Shown here in pieces: positions 18,105-27,412 of a stretch of DNA of 56,393 nucleotides. Below the pieces are notes generated by a model. That model had not been told where the DNA came from, ran no database searches, and saw nothing but the letters and a program-made list of their open reading frames with translations. The DNA is from Paraburkholderia mimosarum LMG 23256 = NBRC 106338. Its GTDB lineage: Bacteria > Pseudomonadota > Gammaproteobacteria > Burkholderiales > Burkholderiaceae. The position numbers and the translations under genes are program-made. Location: positions 1-56,393 of the forward strand of contig NZ_BBJJ01000046.1 in NCBI RefSeq assembly GCF_000739815.1. Reading direction: 5' to 3'. The stretch's first letter is position 1, and each line of letters opens with the position of its first letter.

Positions 18105-18254
18105 TGGTAGCTCCGGGGCGTTGTGGCCCCGGACAGCTGGCCCGTTACCCGAAGCGGCCGCAAAAACTGACGCCGCCCCGTGCGGCCGCCGTTGCACGGC
18201 GCTCCGGCGGCGTGCCGCTTGCGCGATACGCCGCCCGTTACCCGAATTGCTTTC

Positions 18255-19331
18255 TTATTCGCTGCCCTGCGGTTTCTGGGCGACGGCCGCCTCGAGCGCC
18301 TTGATGCGCTCGCGGAGCTTGTCGATGTTCCGCAGGATCGCAGCGCTCTTGTTCCACTCGGCATGATCGACTGCCGGAAAAGCGCTCGTGTAGATGCCCG
18401 CCTTCGGCAGCGACTTCGAGACACCCGACTTCGCCGTGACGATCACGTAGTCGCCCAGCGTGACATGCCCCGCAATGCCAACGGCGCCGCCGATCATGCA
18501 GTGGCGGCCGATCGTCGTACTGCCAGCGATGCCGGCGCAGCCCGCAATGACCGTATAGGCGCCGATCTTGCAGTTGTGGCCGATCTGCACGAGGTTATCG
18601 ATCTTCACGCACGTTTCGATGATCGTGTCGGCCATCGCGCCACGGTCGATCGTCGTGTTCGCACCGATCTCGACATCCGGCCCGATGGACACGCCGCCCA
18701 CCTGCGGAATCTTGACCCAGCTACCCGTGCGCGCCTCGCCCTCGCCCGTGAAATCGGGGGCAAACCCGAAACCGTCCGAGCCGATCACGGCGCCGGCATG
18801 CACGATGGCGCGTGCGCCAAGTTTGCAACCGTGATAGACGGTCACGCCCGGGTACAGATGCGAGCCCTCGCCTACGTGGGTGCCGCGGCCGATGAAAACG
18901 TTCGCGTCGAGCCGGACATTCTCGCCGATCACGGCGCCAGCCTCCACCGTGACGTTGGGGCCGATCACCGCGCTCGCGGCAACCTGCGCCTTCGCGTCGA
19001 CATGCGCGCTGGCGTGTACGCCGGGCCGCGCCTTCGGCGCCGCAAGGTCGATGAACGCCTGCGCGACACGCGCGAAGTAAGCATACGGATTGGGTGTGAC
19101 GATGAAGTTGCGACCCTCGCGCGACGCGAGCTTTTCGAGGTCGCCCGGGCTGATGAGCACCGCGCCCGCGCGGGTCGTCTCGACCTGCGCGAGATACTTC
19201 GGATTGGCGAGGAACGCGAGCTGTTGCGGACCAGCCTGGTCGAGGGGCGCGAGCGACGAGACGCGTTGCGTCGCATCGCCCACCACCTCGCCGCCGAACC
19301 GCCCGACGATGTCCTCAAGCGTAAATGCCAT
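18255..19331 (-). CDS. lpxD: UDP-3-O-acylglucosamine N-acyltransferase
   Basis: LpxD adds the second, amide-linked 3-hydroxyacyl chain in lipid A synthesis. The 358 residues comprise an N-terminal uridine-binding domain (FTLEDIVGRFGGEVVGDATQ, then LAFLANPKYL), a hexapeptide beta-helix from about residue 100 to 310, and a C-terminal helix (LRNIDKLRERIKALEAAVAQ). The expected catalytic histidine is in NLVQIGHNCKIGAYT. ompH and bamA lie immediately upstream in the same direction. Confidence 0.98.
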   Translation of the reverse strand: MAFTLEDIVGRFGGEVVGDATQRVSSLAPLDQAGPQQLAFLANPKYLAQVETTRAGAVLISPGDLEKLASREGRNFIVTPNPYAYFARVAQAFIDLAAPKARPGVHASAHVDAKAQVAASAVIGPNVTVEAGAVIGENVRLDANVFIGRGTHVGEGSHLYPGVTVYHGCKLGARAIVHAGAVIGSDGFGFAPDFTGEGEARTGSWVKIPQVGGVSIGPDVEIGANTTIDRGAMADTIIETCVKIDNLVQIGHNCKIGAYTVIAGCAGIAGSTTIGRHCMIGGAVGIAGHVTLGDYVIVTAKSGVSKSLPKAGIYTSAFPAVDHAEWNKSAAILRNIDKLRERIKALEAAVAQKPQGSE

Positions 19332-19367
19332 GCGCGTGCTGCTCCTGCCTTGGTTGCTTTAGTTGCG

Positions 19368-19919
19368 TCAGTTGCTGCTACTGCCGGCGCTGTTCGCGGC
19401 AAGCGCCTTCAGCACCTGGTCGGTGATGTCGATGCGCGGGCTCACATAGACCGCTTCCTGCACGATCAGGTCGTAGTGCTGCTGTTCGGCGATCTGCTTG
19501 ATCACCTTGTTCGCGCGGTCGAGCACCGCCGCGAGTTCCTCGTTGCGGCGCTGGTTCAGATCTTCGCGGAATTCACGCTGCTTGCGCTGGAAGTCGCTGT
19601 CGAGCGCCGAAAGATCGCGTTGCTTCTGCGCGCGATCGGTCGGCGACATCGACGGGCCGTTCTTGTCGAGCGAGTCGGACATCGCCTTCAGGCGCTGCGC
19701 CATGTCCTGCAGATCCTTGTCGCGTTTGGCGAACTCGGCCTCGAGCTTGGTCTGTGCGGCCTTCGCCGGAACCGACTCGCGCAGAATGCGATCCGAGTTC
19801 ACCGCCGCGATCCTGGCTTCCTGCGCCTGCGCGAGTCCCGTCCCGGTAGCGACGAGCGCCAGCGAAACCGTTATCGCCCCGATCGCCCGTCTGGAAAACA
19901 TACCCGTTAGCAAAGTCAT
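19368..19919 (-). CDS. skp: OmpH/Skp periplasmic chaperone
   Basis: Skp holds unfolded outer membrane proteins in the periplasm and hands them to BamA, encoded next door upstream. A signal peptide is visible (SRRAIGAITVSLALVATGTG followed by LAQAQE), with cleavage probable after AQA. An internal ATG six codons in (19901) is an equally good start. The mature part has the OmpH core (RIAAVNSDRILRESVPAKAA) and a long charged coiled coil (EAEFAKRDKDLQDMAQRLKA, then RKQREFREDLNQRRNEELA). These fit the tentacle-like arms of the Skp trimer. Confidence 0.95.
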   Translation of the reverse strand: MTLLTGMFSRRAIGAITVSLALVATGTGLAQAQEARIAAVNSDRILRESVPAKAAQTKLEAEFAKRDKDLQDMAQRLKAMSDSLDKNGPSMSPTDRAQKQRDLSALDSDFQRKQREFREDLNQRRNEELAAVLDRANKVIKQIAEQQHYDLIVQEAVYVSPRIDITDQVLKALAANSAGSSSN

Positions 19920-19974
19920 CCTCTCGTTTCCTGGATTCCGGCGCCGCGCTTCGCGGCGCCGGGCTGAACATACG

Positions 19975-22281
19975 TCAGAACGCCGTCCCGATCTGGAACT
20001 GGAACTTCTGGTACTGGTCGCCCGTATGCTTGGTGATCGGGAAGCCCAGGCTCAGCTTGAGCGGGCCGATCGGCGAGATCCAGGCGAGACCGAAACCGTA
20101 GCTGTAACGCAGGCCGTTGGCGCCGATACTGTTGCCTTCCGTGCCCCAGACGTTACCACCGTCGACGAAGGTAAATACGCGCAGCGTCCGGTCATAGCCC
20201 GTGCCCGGCAGCGGGAACGTCACCTCGATGTTGCCGACCAGCATCTTCGAACCGCCGATCGGGTCGTTCGTCGTCTTGTCGCGCGGACCCAGCGAGCTCG
20301 GCTGATAGCCGCGCACCGAACCGATACCACCCGCGTAGTAGTTCTTGAAGATCGGGTACGGTTTGCCGCCGAGGCCGTTACCGTAGCCGCCCTGGAAATT
20401 CATGCCCAGCACGAAGCCGCGCGCGAACGAATAGTAGTACTGGGCCTGGATGTCGGCCTTGTAGTACTGTGTGCCGCCGACCGGCGTGCCGTACTCGGCG
20501 TTAGCTTGCGTGAAGTAGCCCTTGCTCGGCACGAGCGCGCTGTCACGCGCGTCGCGCGACCAGCCCACCGTGAGCGGGACGTTGTTCGACACGCGGCCGA
20601 ACTCGTTCACGTAGTCCTTGTAGCTCTGCGGCGTGTTCGCGTCGACGTCGAGCGTATCCTGCTCGAAGCCCGCGCCGAAATAGACCGTGTCGACTTCCGA
20701 GAACGGAATGCCGAATTTGAGGTCGCCGCCCATCGTGATGATGCGGAAGCTCGAATCCGTGGAGTAGTACAACGGCTGGTACGTGCGGTAGTAGACGTCG
20801 GTGATGCGCTTGATGCCGTCCACCGTGAAGTACGGGTCGACCTGCGTGAGGGCCAGCGTGCGGTACGTCTTCGCGGTGTTCACGTTCAGCGACAGCGACG
20901 TGCCCGAACCGAACACGTTGTCCTGCGAGACGCCCGCCGACAGCACCACCTTGTCCGTGGACGAGAAACCCGCACCGAGCGTGATCGCGCCGGTTGGCTT
21001 TTCGGCGACCTTGACGTTCACGTCCACCTGGTCGGCCGTGCCTTCCACGGGCACCGTGGTCACGTCGACGTCCGTGAAGTAGCCGAGACGGTTGATACGG
21101 TCCTTCGAGAGCGCGAGACGGTTCGAATCGAACCACGAGCTTTCGAGCTGGCGCATTTCGCGGCGCACGACTTCGTCGCGCGTGCGCGTGTTGCCCACCA
21201 CGTTGATGCGGCGCACGTACACGCGGCGGCTCGGGTCGACCTGCAGCGTGAGGTCGACCGTGTGATTCTGCTGGTCGATCTGCGGCAGCGCGTTGACGGT
21301 CGCGAACGCGTAGCCGTACTCACCGAGCTTGTCGACGATGGCCTTGGTGGTGGCCTGCAGCTTCTCGGCCGAGAAGGTGTCGCCCGGCTTGATCTTGATG
21401 AGCTTCCTGAGCTCGGCCTCGCGGTCGAGCAGGTTGCCCGCGAGATGCACGCCCGACACCTTGTACGGCTCACCTTCGTGAATGCCGATGGTGAGGTACA
21501 TGTCCTTCTTGTCGGGCGAGATCGAGACCTGCGTCGAGTCGATGTTGAACTCGAGGTAGCCGTGGTTCAGGTAGTACGAGCGCACGTTCTCGAGGTCGCC
21601 CGTGAGCTTTTCCTTCGAGTAAAGGTCGTTCTTCGTGTACCAGGAGAACCAGTTCGGCGTGGACAGCTGCATCTCGGCGAGCAGCGTGCCGGAGCTGTAG
21701 GTCTTGTTGCCGATGAAGTTGATCTGGCGGATCTTCGCGCTCGGGCCTTCGACGACCGAGAACAGCAGGCCGACACGGTTGCGGTCGATCGGCGTGACCG
21801 TGGTGGTGACCTCGGCGGCGTAAAAGCCGCGCGTGAGGTACTGCCGCTTGAGCTCCTGCTCGGCCTTGTCGACGAGCGCCTTGTCGTAATAGCGGCCTTG
21901 CGAGAGGCCGACTGCACGCAGCGCCTTCGTGAGGTTGTCCTTGTCGAATTCCTTGATGCCCGCGAAGTCGATCGTGCCGATCGCCGGGCGCTCCTGGACC
22001 TGCACGACCACCACGCCGCCTTCGGTGGCGATCTTCACGTCGTTGAAGAAGCCCGTCGCATAGAGTGCGCGGATGGCCTCGGACGCCTTGTCGTCGGTGA
22101 ACGTATCGCCCTGCTTGATCGGCAGATAGGCGAACACGGTGCCCGGCTCGACGCGTTGCAGCCCTTCGATGCGGATGTCCTGAACCACGAAAGGCGTCGT
22201 TGCTGCGTGGGCAACGAGTCCATGCGCGGCAATCGCCGCGGCCGCAACCGTTTTTGGAACCAAGCGATGAGGTCTAAACAA
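19975..22281 (-). CDS. bamA: Outer membrane protein assembly factor BamA
   Basis: BamA is the core of the BAM complex, inserting beta-barrel proteins into the outer membrane. The 768 residues start with a signal peptide (residues 1-26, cleaved near VAHAA), then five POTRA domains (beginning FVVQDIRIEGLQRVEPGTVF), and a 16-strand barrel. The loop-6 motif VRGY occurs in GIGSVRGYQPSSLG. The protein ends with the aromatic residue expected of barrel proteins (QFQIGTAF). Neighbours rseP (envelope stress protease) and skp support this role. Confidence 0.98.
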   Translation of the reverse strand: MFRPHRLVPKTVAAAAIAAHGLVAHAATTPFVVQDIRIEGLQRVEPGTVFAYLPIKQGDTFTDDKASEAIRALYATGFFNDVKIATEGGVVVVQVQERPAIGTIDFAGIKEFDKDNLTKALRAVGLSQGRYYDKALVDKAEQELKRQYLTRGFYAAEVTTTVTPIDRNRVGLLFSVVEGPSAKIRQINFIGNKTYSSGTLLAEMQLSTPNWFSWYTKNDLYSKEKLTGDLENVRSYYLNHGYLEFNIDSTQVSISPDKKDMYLTIGIHEGEPYKVSGVHLAGNLLDREAELRKLIKIKPGDTFSAEKLQATTKAIVDKLGEYGYAFATVNALPQIDQQNHTVDLTLQVDPSRRVYVRRINVVGNTRTRDEVVRREMRQLESSWFDSNRLALSKDRINRLGYFTDVDVTTVPVEGTADQVDVNVKVAEKPTGAITLGAGFSSTDKVVLSAGVSQDNVFGSGTSLSLNVNTAKTYRTLALTQVDPYFTVDGIKRITDVYYRTYQPLYYSTDSSFRIITMGGDLKFGIPFSEVDTVYFGAGFEQDTLDVDANTPQSYKDYVNEFGRVSNNVPLTVGWSRDARDSALVPSKGYFTQANAEYGTPVGGTQYYKADIQAQYYYSFARGFVLGMNFQGGYGNGLGGKPYPIFKNYYAGGIGSVRGYQPSSLGPRDKTTNDPIGGSKMLVGNIEVTFPLPGTGYDRTLRVFTFVDGGNVWGTEGNSIGANGLRYSYGFGLAWISPIGPLKLSLGFPITKHTGDQYQKFQFQIGTAF

Positions 22282-22349
22282 CGTGCTTCCCCAATTATGT
22301 ATAGCTGCATCAGGTCAGGCGGCCCGCCCTCGGACGCCGCCAGACATCT

Positions 22350-23738
22350 TTAGAAATGGATTAACCGAGCCAGATCGTTGAACAACGCGATCGCCGACAG
22401 CGCGACGATGCAGGCAAGCCCCGCTCGCTGCAGCACCAGCTGCCAGCGATCCGATACGGCTTTGCCCGTTACGGCTTCAACCAGATAATATAACAGATGC
22501 CCCCCGTCCAATACCGGAATTGGGAGCAGATTCAATACACCGAGGCTGATGCTCACAAGGGCGAGGAACGATAAAAACGCGGCAGGGCCGAGTCTTGCGC
22601 TCTTGCCGGCGTAGTCGGCAATCGTCACCGGCCCGGACAGATTCTTCAGCGAAGCTTCGCCGGTCACCATGCGGCCGAACATCCGCAGCGAATAGACGGC
22701 GATGTCCCACGTGCGATACGCACCGAGGCGCACGCTCTCCAGCGGCCCGTAGCGAACGTCCACCGAAGGCGCCTGCGCCGAGAGCGCCGCGCCGATGCGC
22801 CCCACTTCGTCGCCGGTTTGCGCATCGCGCTGAAGCGTTGGCGTGACCGTCAGCATGAGCGTTTGCTGCGTGTGCCGGGCGCCGTCATCGCGCGTCACCG
22901 TGAGCAGCACCGGCTTGCCCGCATGCGCCTTGACGTAGGCGATGAATGTGGTTGCGCTGTCCACGGGACGGCCGTCGATGGCGCGCAGCTGATCGCCCGC
23001 TTGCAGCCCGGCATGTTGCGCCGCACTACCCGCCTCCACGGCAGCCACTTTCAGCGTGCTGCCCCCCGCTTCGAGGCCGAGCTTCGTCATGAAGTCGTCG
23101 TCGAGATCCTTGCCCGTGAGCTGCGAGAGGTCGAGCGGAAAATCATAAGTGCCCGCGCCGTCACGCGCGGAAAGCACGACGCGACCCTGGTCGAATGCCG
23201 AAGCGAGCAGCTTCCAGCGCAGGTCCGACCACGAACGTACGCGCTCGGTGTCGCTGCCGTTTGCATCGCTCACCGAAAGAATCGTCTCGCCACCCTGAAA
23301 ACCCGCACGCGCCGCCGCCGATTGCGCGGGCGGCGCCGCGACGATGGCCGACTGCTCCGTCACGCCGCTCGCGTACACCACCGCGAACAGCGCAACGGCC
23401 AGCACGAAATTGGCGATCGGCCCGGCCGCAACGATCGCAATGCGCTTGCCGACCGACTGGCGGTTGAACGCGTGCGGCAAATCGCCCGCCGGAATCTTTT
23501 CGTCCGACTCGCGCTCGTCGAGCATCTTCACGTAGCCGCCGAGCGGCAGCGCCGAGATGGTCCACTCGGTACCGCTCTTCTTGTTGACCCACCGGACAAG
23601 CGGTCTGCCAAAACCGATCGAGAAGCGCAGGACCTTCACGCCGCACAAACGCGCGACGCTGTAGTGCCCGTACTCGTGGACGACCACGAGCACGCCGATC
23701 GCCACAACGAACGCGATGAGTTCAGTAAGCAGGTTCAT
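22350..23738 (-). CDS. rseP: RseP-type site-2 zinc metalloprotease
   Basis: RseP cleaves anti-sigma factors and signal peptide remnants within the inner membrane. The 462-residue protein has the zinc motif HEYGH at 21-25 in its first membrane helix, and the third ligand in NLLPIPVLDGGHLLYYLVEA near the C-terminus. Between them lie periplasmic PDZ regions (AAVEAGSAAQHAGLQAGDQL, then RAIDGRPVD). Additional helices are around 95-118 and 380-460. It lies between dxr and bamA in the standard order. Confidence 0.97.
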   Translation of the reverse strand: MNLLTELIAFVVAIGVLVVVHEYGHYSVARLCGVKVLRFSIGFGRPLVRWVNKKSGTEWTISALPLGGYVKMLDERESDEKIPAGDLPHAFNRQSVGKRIAIVAAGPIANFVLAVALFAVVYASGVTEQSAIVAAPPAQSAAARAGFQGGETILSVSDANGSDTERVRSWSDLRWKLLASAFDQGRVVLSARDGAGTYDFPLDLSQLTGKDLDDDFMTKLGLEAGGSTLKVAAVEAGSAAQHAGLQAGDQLRAIDGRPVDSATTFIAYVKAHAGKPVLLTVTRDDGARHTQQTLMLTVTPTLQRDAQTGDEVGRIGAALSAQAPSVDVRYGPLESVRLGAYRTWDIAVYSLRMFGRMVTGEASLKNLSGPVTIADYAGKSARLGPAAFLSFLALVSISLGVLNLLPIPVLDGGHLLYYLVEAVTGKAVSDRWQLVLQRAGLACIVALSAIALFNDLARLIHF

Positions 23739-23846
23739 GAGCGCCTCCCTGGCTGGAAGCAGCGCACCGGTGCGGGAGCGGCCCCGAGGTCAGGCTCGCG
23801 TGCCCGTGGTCCTCCGGGAACCGTTCGCGAGCCCCTCGGCGACCTG

Positions 23847-25028
23847 TCAGGCCGGCACCGGCAGGCTGTCGATGATGGTGTGAGCCGCACGGCGGGCAGC
23901 CGCGTCGGCTTCGAGCACGACTTCGAGACTCGAGGCGCTGCGGTTCTCGAGCGCGCTCAGTACGGCGTCCACCGTCTGTGCGATGGCCATGAAGCCGATG
24001 CGCCGATTCAAGAATGCTTCCACTGCGACCTCGTTCGCCGCGTTGAGCGCCGCGCTCGCGACGCCACCGGCGGCCAGCGCCTGCATCGCGAGCGCGAGGC
24101 ACGGAAAGCGCGCGTAATCGGGTTTTTCGAACGTGAGCGTCGCGATCTGCGCCAGATCGAGCTGAGCGACTCCGGAGTCGACCCGCTCGGGGTAAGCCAG
24201 CGCGTGGGCGATCGGCGTGCGCATGTCGGGGTTGCCTAGTTGCGCGAGCACCGAACCGTCGGCGTACGAGACCATCGAGTGGATCACGCTTTGCGGATGG
24301 ATCAGCACGTCGATGCGCTCGCCCGGCAGGTCGAACAGGTAGTGCGCCTCGATCACTTCGAGGCCCTTGTTCATCATCGTGGCCGAGTCGACCGAGATCT
24401 TGCGGCCCATCGACCAGTTCGGGTGCTTGCAGGCCTCGTCCGGCGTCACGTTCACGAGCGTCGAGGGCTCGCGCGTGCGGAACGGGCCGCCCGAGGCCGT
24501 GAGGATGATTTTGGTCACGCCACCATGTTGCGTGCCCTCGCGGGGAAAGCACTGGAATACGGCGTTGTGCTCGCTATCGAGCGGCAGCAGCACCGCGCCG
24601 CTGTCGCGCACCGTATCCATGAAGATGTCGCCCGACATCACGAGCGCTTCCTTGTTGGCGAGCAGGATCTGCTTGCCGGCCTTCGCTGCCGCCAGCGTGG
24701 GCGCGAGACCCGCCGCGCCGACGATCGCCGCGACCACGGTGTCGCAGCCATCGCTCTTCGAGACTTCCACAAGGGCTTGCGGCCCGTAGGTCACGATCGT
24801 CTTCGAGCCGGCTTCGCGCAGCTTGCGCTCGACCTGCCCGGCGGTGGCGGCGTCACCGACCACGGCCACTTCGGGCGCGAAGCGCAGGCATTGCTCGACG
24901 AGCTTGTCGCCGTTGCGATGCGCAGTGAGCGCGTAGACCGAGAAGCGTTGCGGATGCCGCGCGACGACGTCGAGCGTGCTGTCGCCAATCGAGCCCGTGG
25001 AACCGAGCAGAGTGAGTCGTTTTTGCAT
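23847..25028 (-). CDS. dxr: 1-deoxy-D-xylulose-5-phosphate reductoisomerase
   Basis: Dxr (IspC) carries out the first committed step of the MEP isoprenoid pathway, using NADPH and a divalent metal; its products supply UppS. The 393-residue protein begins with LLGSTGSIGDSTLDVVARH, whose GSTGSIG (9-15) binds NADPH. It also has LLANKEALVMSGDIFMDTV, then LPLDSEHNAVFQC with the metal-binding Asp and Glu, LTASGGPFRTR and NWSMGRKISVDSATMMNKG. A 14-bp tandem repeat lies immediately upstream, between dxr and cdsA. Confidence 0.98.
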   Translation of the reverse strand: MQKRLTLLGSTGSIGDSTLDVVARHPQRFSVYALTAHRNGDKLVEQCLRFAPEVAVVGDAATAGQVERKLREAGSKTIVTYGPQALVEVSKSDGCDTVVAAIVGAAGLAPTLAAAKAGKQILLANKEALVMSGDIFMDTVRDSGAVLLPLDSEHNAVFQCFPREGTQHGGVTKIILTASGGPFRTREPSTLVNVTPDEACKHPNWSMGRKISVDSATMMNKGLEVIEAHYLFDLPGERIDVLIHPQSVIHSMVSYADGSVLAQLGNPDMRTPIAHALAYPERVDSGVAQLDLAQIATLTFEKPDYARFPCLALAMQALAAGGVASAALNAANEVAVEAFLNRRIGFMAIAQTVDAVLSALENRSASSLEVVLEADAAARRAAHTIIDSLPVPA

Positions 25029-25035
25029 ATTGAAA

Positions 25036-25091
25036 TCTCTAACCGAGCGTCTCTAACCGAGCGTCTCTAACCGAGCGTCTCTAAACAGGCA
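25036..25091. repeat. Tandem repeat, three exact 14-bp copies of TCTCTAACCGAGCG plus one decayed
   Basis: TCTCTAACCGAGCG is repeated exactly at 25036, 25050 and 25064, followed by a degenerate copy TCTCTAAACAGGCA at 25078. The array fills most of the 66-base gap between cdsA and dxr and ends just ahead of the dxr start codon in the direction of transcription. Confidence 0.93.
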
Positions 25092-25094
25092 CCT

Positions 25095-25904
25095 CTAGCC
25101 AAGCAGCAGCATGGCGAGCGGCAGCACGGGCAGCAACGCGTCGATGCGGTCGAGGACCCCGCCGTGACCGGGCAGAAGGCCGCTCGAGTCCTTCACGCCA
25201 GCCTGGCGCTTGAGCATCGACTCGAACAGATCGCCGACCACGCTGAACGCGACCAGCACGGTAAGTACGAAAAGCGCACGGCCAAGTCCGGTCTGGGCCG
25301 CGAGCGCGGAATACAGCGTGGGTTCGAACGCGTGAAGCGCGATCGCCGCGCTGGACACGACCATCACGGCGGCCCACCCGCCCACGGCGCCCTCCCACGT
25401 CTTGCCGGGGCTGATCGCAGGCGCGAGCTTATGCTTTCCGAATGCCTTACCTGCAAAGTATGCGCCGATATCGGCCAGCCATACGACGAGCAGAAGGGAC
25501 AGGACGAAAGCCACGCCCGCCGTGCGCGCTGCCACCAGCGCATGCCAGCAGGCAGCGAACAGGATGAGCCCGGCAGCGAGCAGGAAGGCGCGCCAGGCGC
25601 CCGCGGCCAGCACCGGCTTGCGCAGCAGCACGTACGGGCCGGCGATGATCCAGAACACCGCCGCCGCCTGAAAGAGCGGCAGCGGCGTCGGCAGGCGCGT
25701 GCTGAGCACGACGACCGCCGCCGCGACCACCGCATAGACGATCGAGCCGGTGGCGCCGGCCTTCAGGAGGCGCGCCCACTCCCACGCGGCGAACACGACC
25801 ACGACGCCGATCAGCGCGCCGAACCACGCCACCGGCGCGTACAGGGTAACTGGCAGAAAGACGGCCAGCAGGACGAGCGCCGTGATGACGCGGGTCTTCA
25901 GCAT
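25095..25904 (-). CDS. cdsA: Phosphatidate cytidylyltransferase (CDP-diglyceride synthase)
   Basis: CdsA makes CDP-diacylglycerol from phosphatidate and CTP, the branch point of phospholipid synthesis, in the inner membrane. The 269-residue protein has about eight hydrophobic helices starting with TRVITALVLLAVFLPVTLYA. The family signature is at the C-terminal side, KDSSGLLPGHGGVLDRIDAL; the motif KLAPAISPGKTWEG precedes it. The start MLKTRVITAL overlaps the uppS stop by seven bases, indicating coupling. Confidence 0.97.
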   Translation of the reverse strand: MLKTRVITALVLLAVFLPVTLYAPVAWFGALIGVVVVFAAWEWARLLKAGATGSIVYAVVAAAVVVLSTRLPTPLPLFQAAAVFWIIAGPYVLLRKPVLAAGAWRAFLLAAGLILFAACWHALVAARTAGVAFVLSLLLVVWLADIGAYFAGKAFGKHKLAPAISPGKTWEGAVGGWAAVMVVSSAAIALHAFEPTLYSALAAQTGLGRALFVLTVLVAFSVVGDLFESMLKRQAGVKDSSGLLPGHGGVLDRIDALLPVLPLAMLLLG

Positions 25905-26674
25905 GAAAGCGAATCGACGTTCTGGGCGACGACCTGCGCGCTGGTGCGGCCGAAACGGCGCTCGCGCTCGGCGTACGACGCGATGGCGCGGTTGAGCGCT
26001 TCGGCGTCGAAATCCGGCCAGAACGTGTCGGTGAAATAGAACTCGGCGTACGCGAGTTGCCAGAGCAGGAAATTGCTCACCCGCTGCTCCCCACCCGTGC
26101 GGATGAACAGATCGGGCTCGGGCGCATAGGCCATTGCGAGATGCTGGGCGAACGAGTCTTCGGTCACGGGCACCGGCTGGCCCGTGGCCGCGGCCTCCTC
26201 GACCAGCTTGCGGGTCGCCTGCATGATGTCCCAGCGACCGCCGTAGTTCGCAGCGATCGTGAGCGTGAGACGGGTATTGCGCGCGGTCCTGGTTTCCGCG
26301 CGGCGGATCAGGTCCTGGATGCGCTCGTTGAACATCGACAGGTCGCCGACCACGCGCAGGCGGATGCCGTTCGCGTGCAGCCGCGCCACCTCGCGCTCGA
26401 GCGCGCTGACGAACAGGCGCATGAGGAACGAGACTTCGTCGGTCGGGCGGCGCCAGTTCTCGGAACTGAACGCGAACAGCGTGAGGTACTCGACGCCGCG
26501 CTCCACGCACGTCTCGACGACCGAGCGCACGGCGTCCACGCCGCGCGTGTGGCCTGCGACGCGTGGCAGGCGGCGCTGCGTTGCCCAACGGCCATTGCCG
26601 TCCATGATGATCGCGATGTGGCGCGGTACGGCCGCCACGTCGGGCACGTGAACGGTTGAGCTGGTATAGGTCAT
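25898..26674 (-). CDS. uppS: Undecaprenyl diphosphate synthase
   Basis: UppS condenses farnesyl diphosphate with eight isopentenyl units to make the C55 carrier lipid for peptidoglycan and O-antigen. From MTYTSSTVHVP the protein is 258 residues; an upstream ATG at 26725 adds 17 residues that look unrelated, and no strong ribosome site settles it. The catalytic Asp25 is in IIMDGNGRWA, and further cis-prenyltransferase motifs are LTLFAFSSENWRRP and RTGGEQRVSNFLLWQ. It joins the MEP pathway gene dxr and the lipid gene cdsA in one chain. Confidence 0.97.
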   Translation of the reverse strand: MTYTSSTVHVPDVAAVPRHIAIIMDGNGRWATQRRLPRVAGHTRGVDAVRSVVETCVERGVEYLTLFAFSSENWRRPTDEVSFLMRLFVSALEREVARLHANGIRLRVVGDLSMFNERIQDLIRRAETRTARNTRLTLTIAANYGGRWDIMQATRKLVEEAAATGQPVPVTEDSFAQHLAMAYAPEPDLFIRTGGEQRVSNFLLWQLAYAEFYFTDTFWPDFDAEALNRAIASYAERERRFGRTSAQVVAQNVDSLSC

Positions 26675-26759
26675 GGCCGTCGGACTATAACTGCTGTGAA
26701 AAAAGGAAATCGCCGGGAAACACATCCAGACACCCAGCGAATCTGCGAGCCCGAGGGCC

Positions 26760-27320
26760 TCAGACCGTCATGATCTCGGCTTCCTTCGTCTGCACGAGCT
26801 TGTCGATCTCGGCCACGAAGCGGTCCGTCAACTTCTGGACGTCGTCGCCGCCGCGGCGCTCGTCGTCTTCGGAAATCTCCTTGTCCTTCACGAGCTTCTT
26901 GAGCTGCTCGTTCGCGTCGCGGCGCAGATTGCGCACGGCCACCTTCGCCGTTTCGCCTTCGTTCTTGACGATCTTCGTCAGTTCCTTGCGGCGCTCTTCG
27001 GTGAGCGCGGGCATCGGCACGCGGATCAGATCGCCGTGCGTAGCCGGGTTCAGGCCGAGATCCGACTCGCGGATCGCTTTTTCGATGACCTGGACCATCT
27101 TCTTTTCCCACGGCTGGACGCCGATCGTGCGCGCGTCGACGAGCGTGAGGTTCGCGACCTGCGAGATGGGCACGGGCGAGCCGTAGTAGTCGACCTGGAT
27201 ATGGTCGAGCAGACCGGTATGGGCGCGGCCCGTGCGGATTTTCGCCAGGTCGCTCTTGAACGCTTCGATCGAGCGCTGCATTTTCTGCTCGGCGCCCTTC
27301 TTGATGTCAGCCACAGCCAT
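26760..27320 (-). CDS. frr: Ribosome recycling factor
   Basis: RRF, with EF-G, splits post-termination ribosomes. The 186-residue length is typical. The start MAVADIKKGAEQKM is preceded by GGGAGG seven bases away. Family segments seen are ALRTGRA-like KIRTGRAHTGLLDHIQVDYY, PISQVANLTLVDARTIGVQPW, RVPMPALTEERRKELTKIVK, and the C-terminal DKEISEDDERRGGDDVQKLT. It follows pyrH by 92 bases, a spacing with a small hairpin, CTCTCGT-GAG-ACGAGAG, near 27397-27413. Confidence 0.98.
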   Translation of the reverse strand: MAVADIKKGAEQKMQRSIEAFKSDLAKIRTGRAHTGLLDHIQVDYYGSPVPISQVANLTLVDARTIGVQPWEKKMVQVIEKAIRESDLGLNPATHGDLIRVPMPALTEERRKELTKIVKNEGETAKVAVRNLRRDANEQLKKLVKDKEISEDDERRGGDDVQKLTDRFVAEIDKLVQTKEAEIMTV

Positions 27321-27412
27321 TTTGATACCTCCCAACCTTGATAACGGTACGGGCCCGCCGGCGCGCTGGTGGGCGGCGCGGCCCGTGTTCGAATCTCTCG
27401 TGAGACGAGAGT

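Larger units (their letters stand above)
17860..18254. other. fabZ-lpxD gap with two tandem-repeat tracts
   Basis: This 395-base gap inside the lipid A cluster is unusually long. No plausible gene is present. It holds two 14-bp-period tandem repeats (17943-17984 and 18051-18104) separated by about 65 bases, and GC-rich flanks. The transcript of the minus strand must cross it to reach fabZ. Confidence 0.6.

Noticed and set aside
19498..22353. 951-codon open frame on the plus strand
   Set aside because: It is antisense to bamA and skp; composition is a shadow of their codons.
25095..26588. A 497-residue fused protein on the minus strand
   Set aside because: The N-terminal part is a shadow of uppS; the true cdsA starts at 25904 with MLKTRVITAL.
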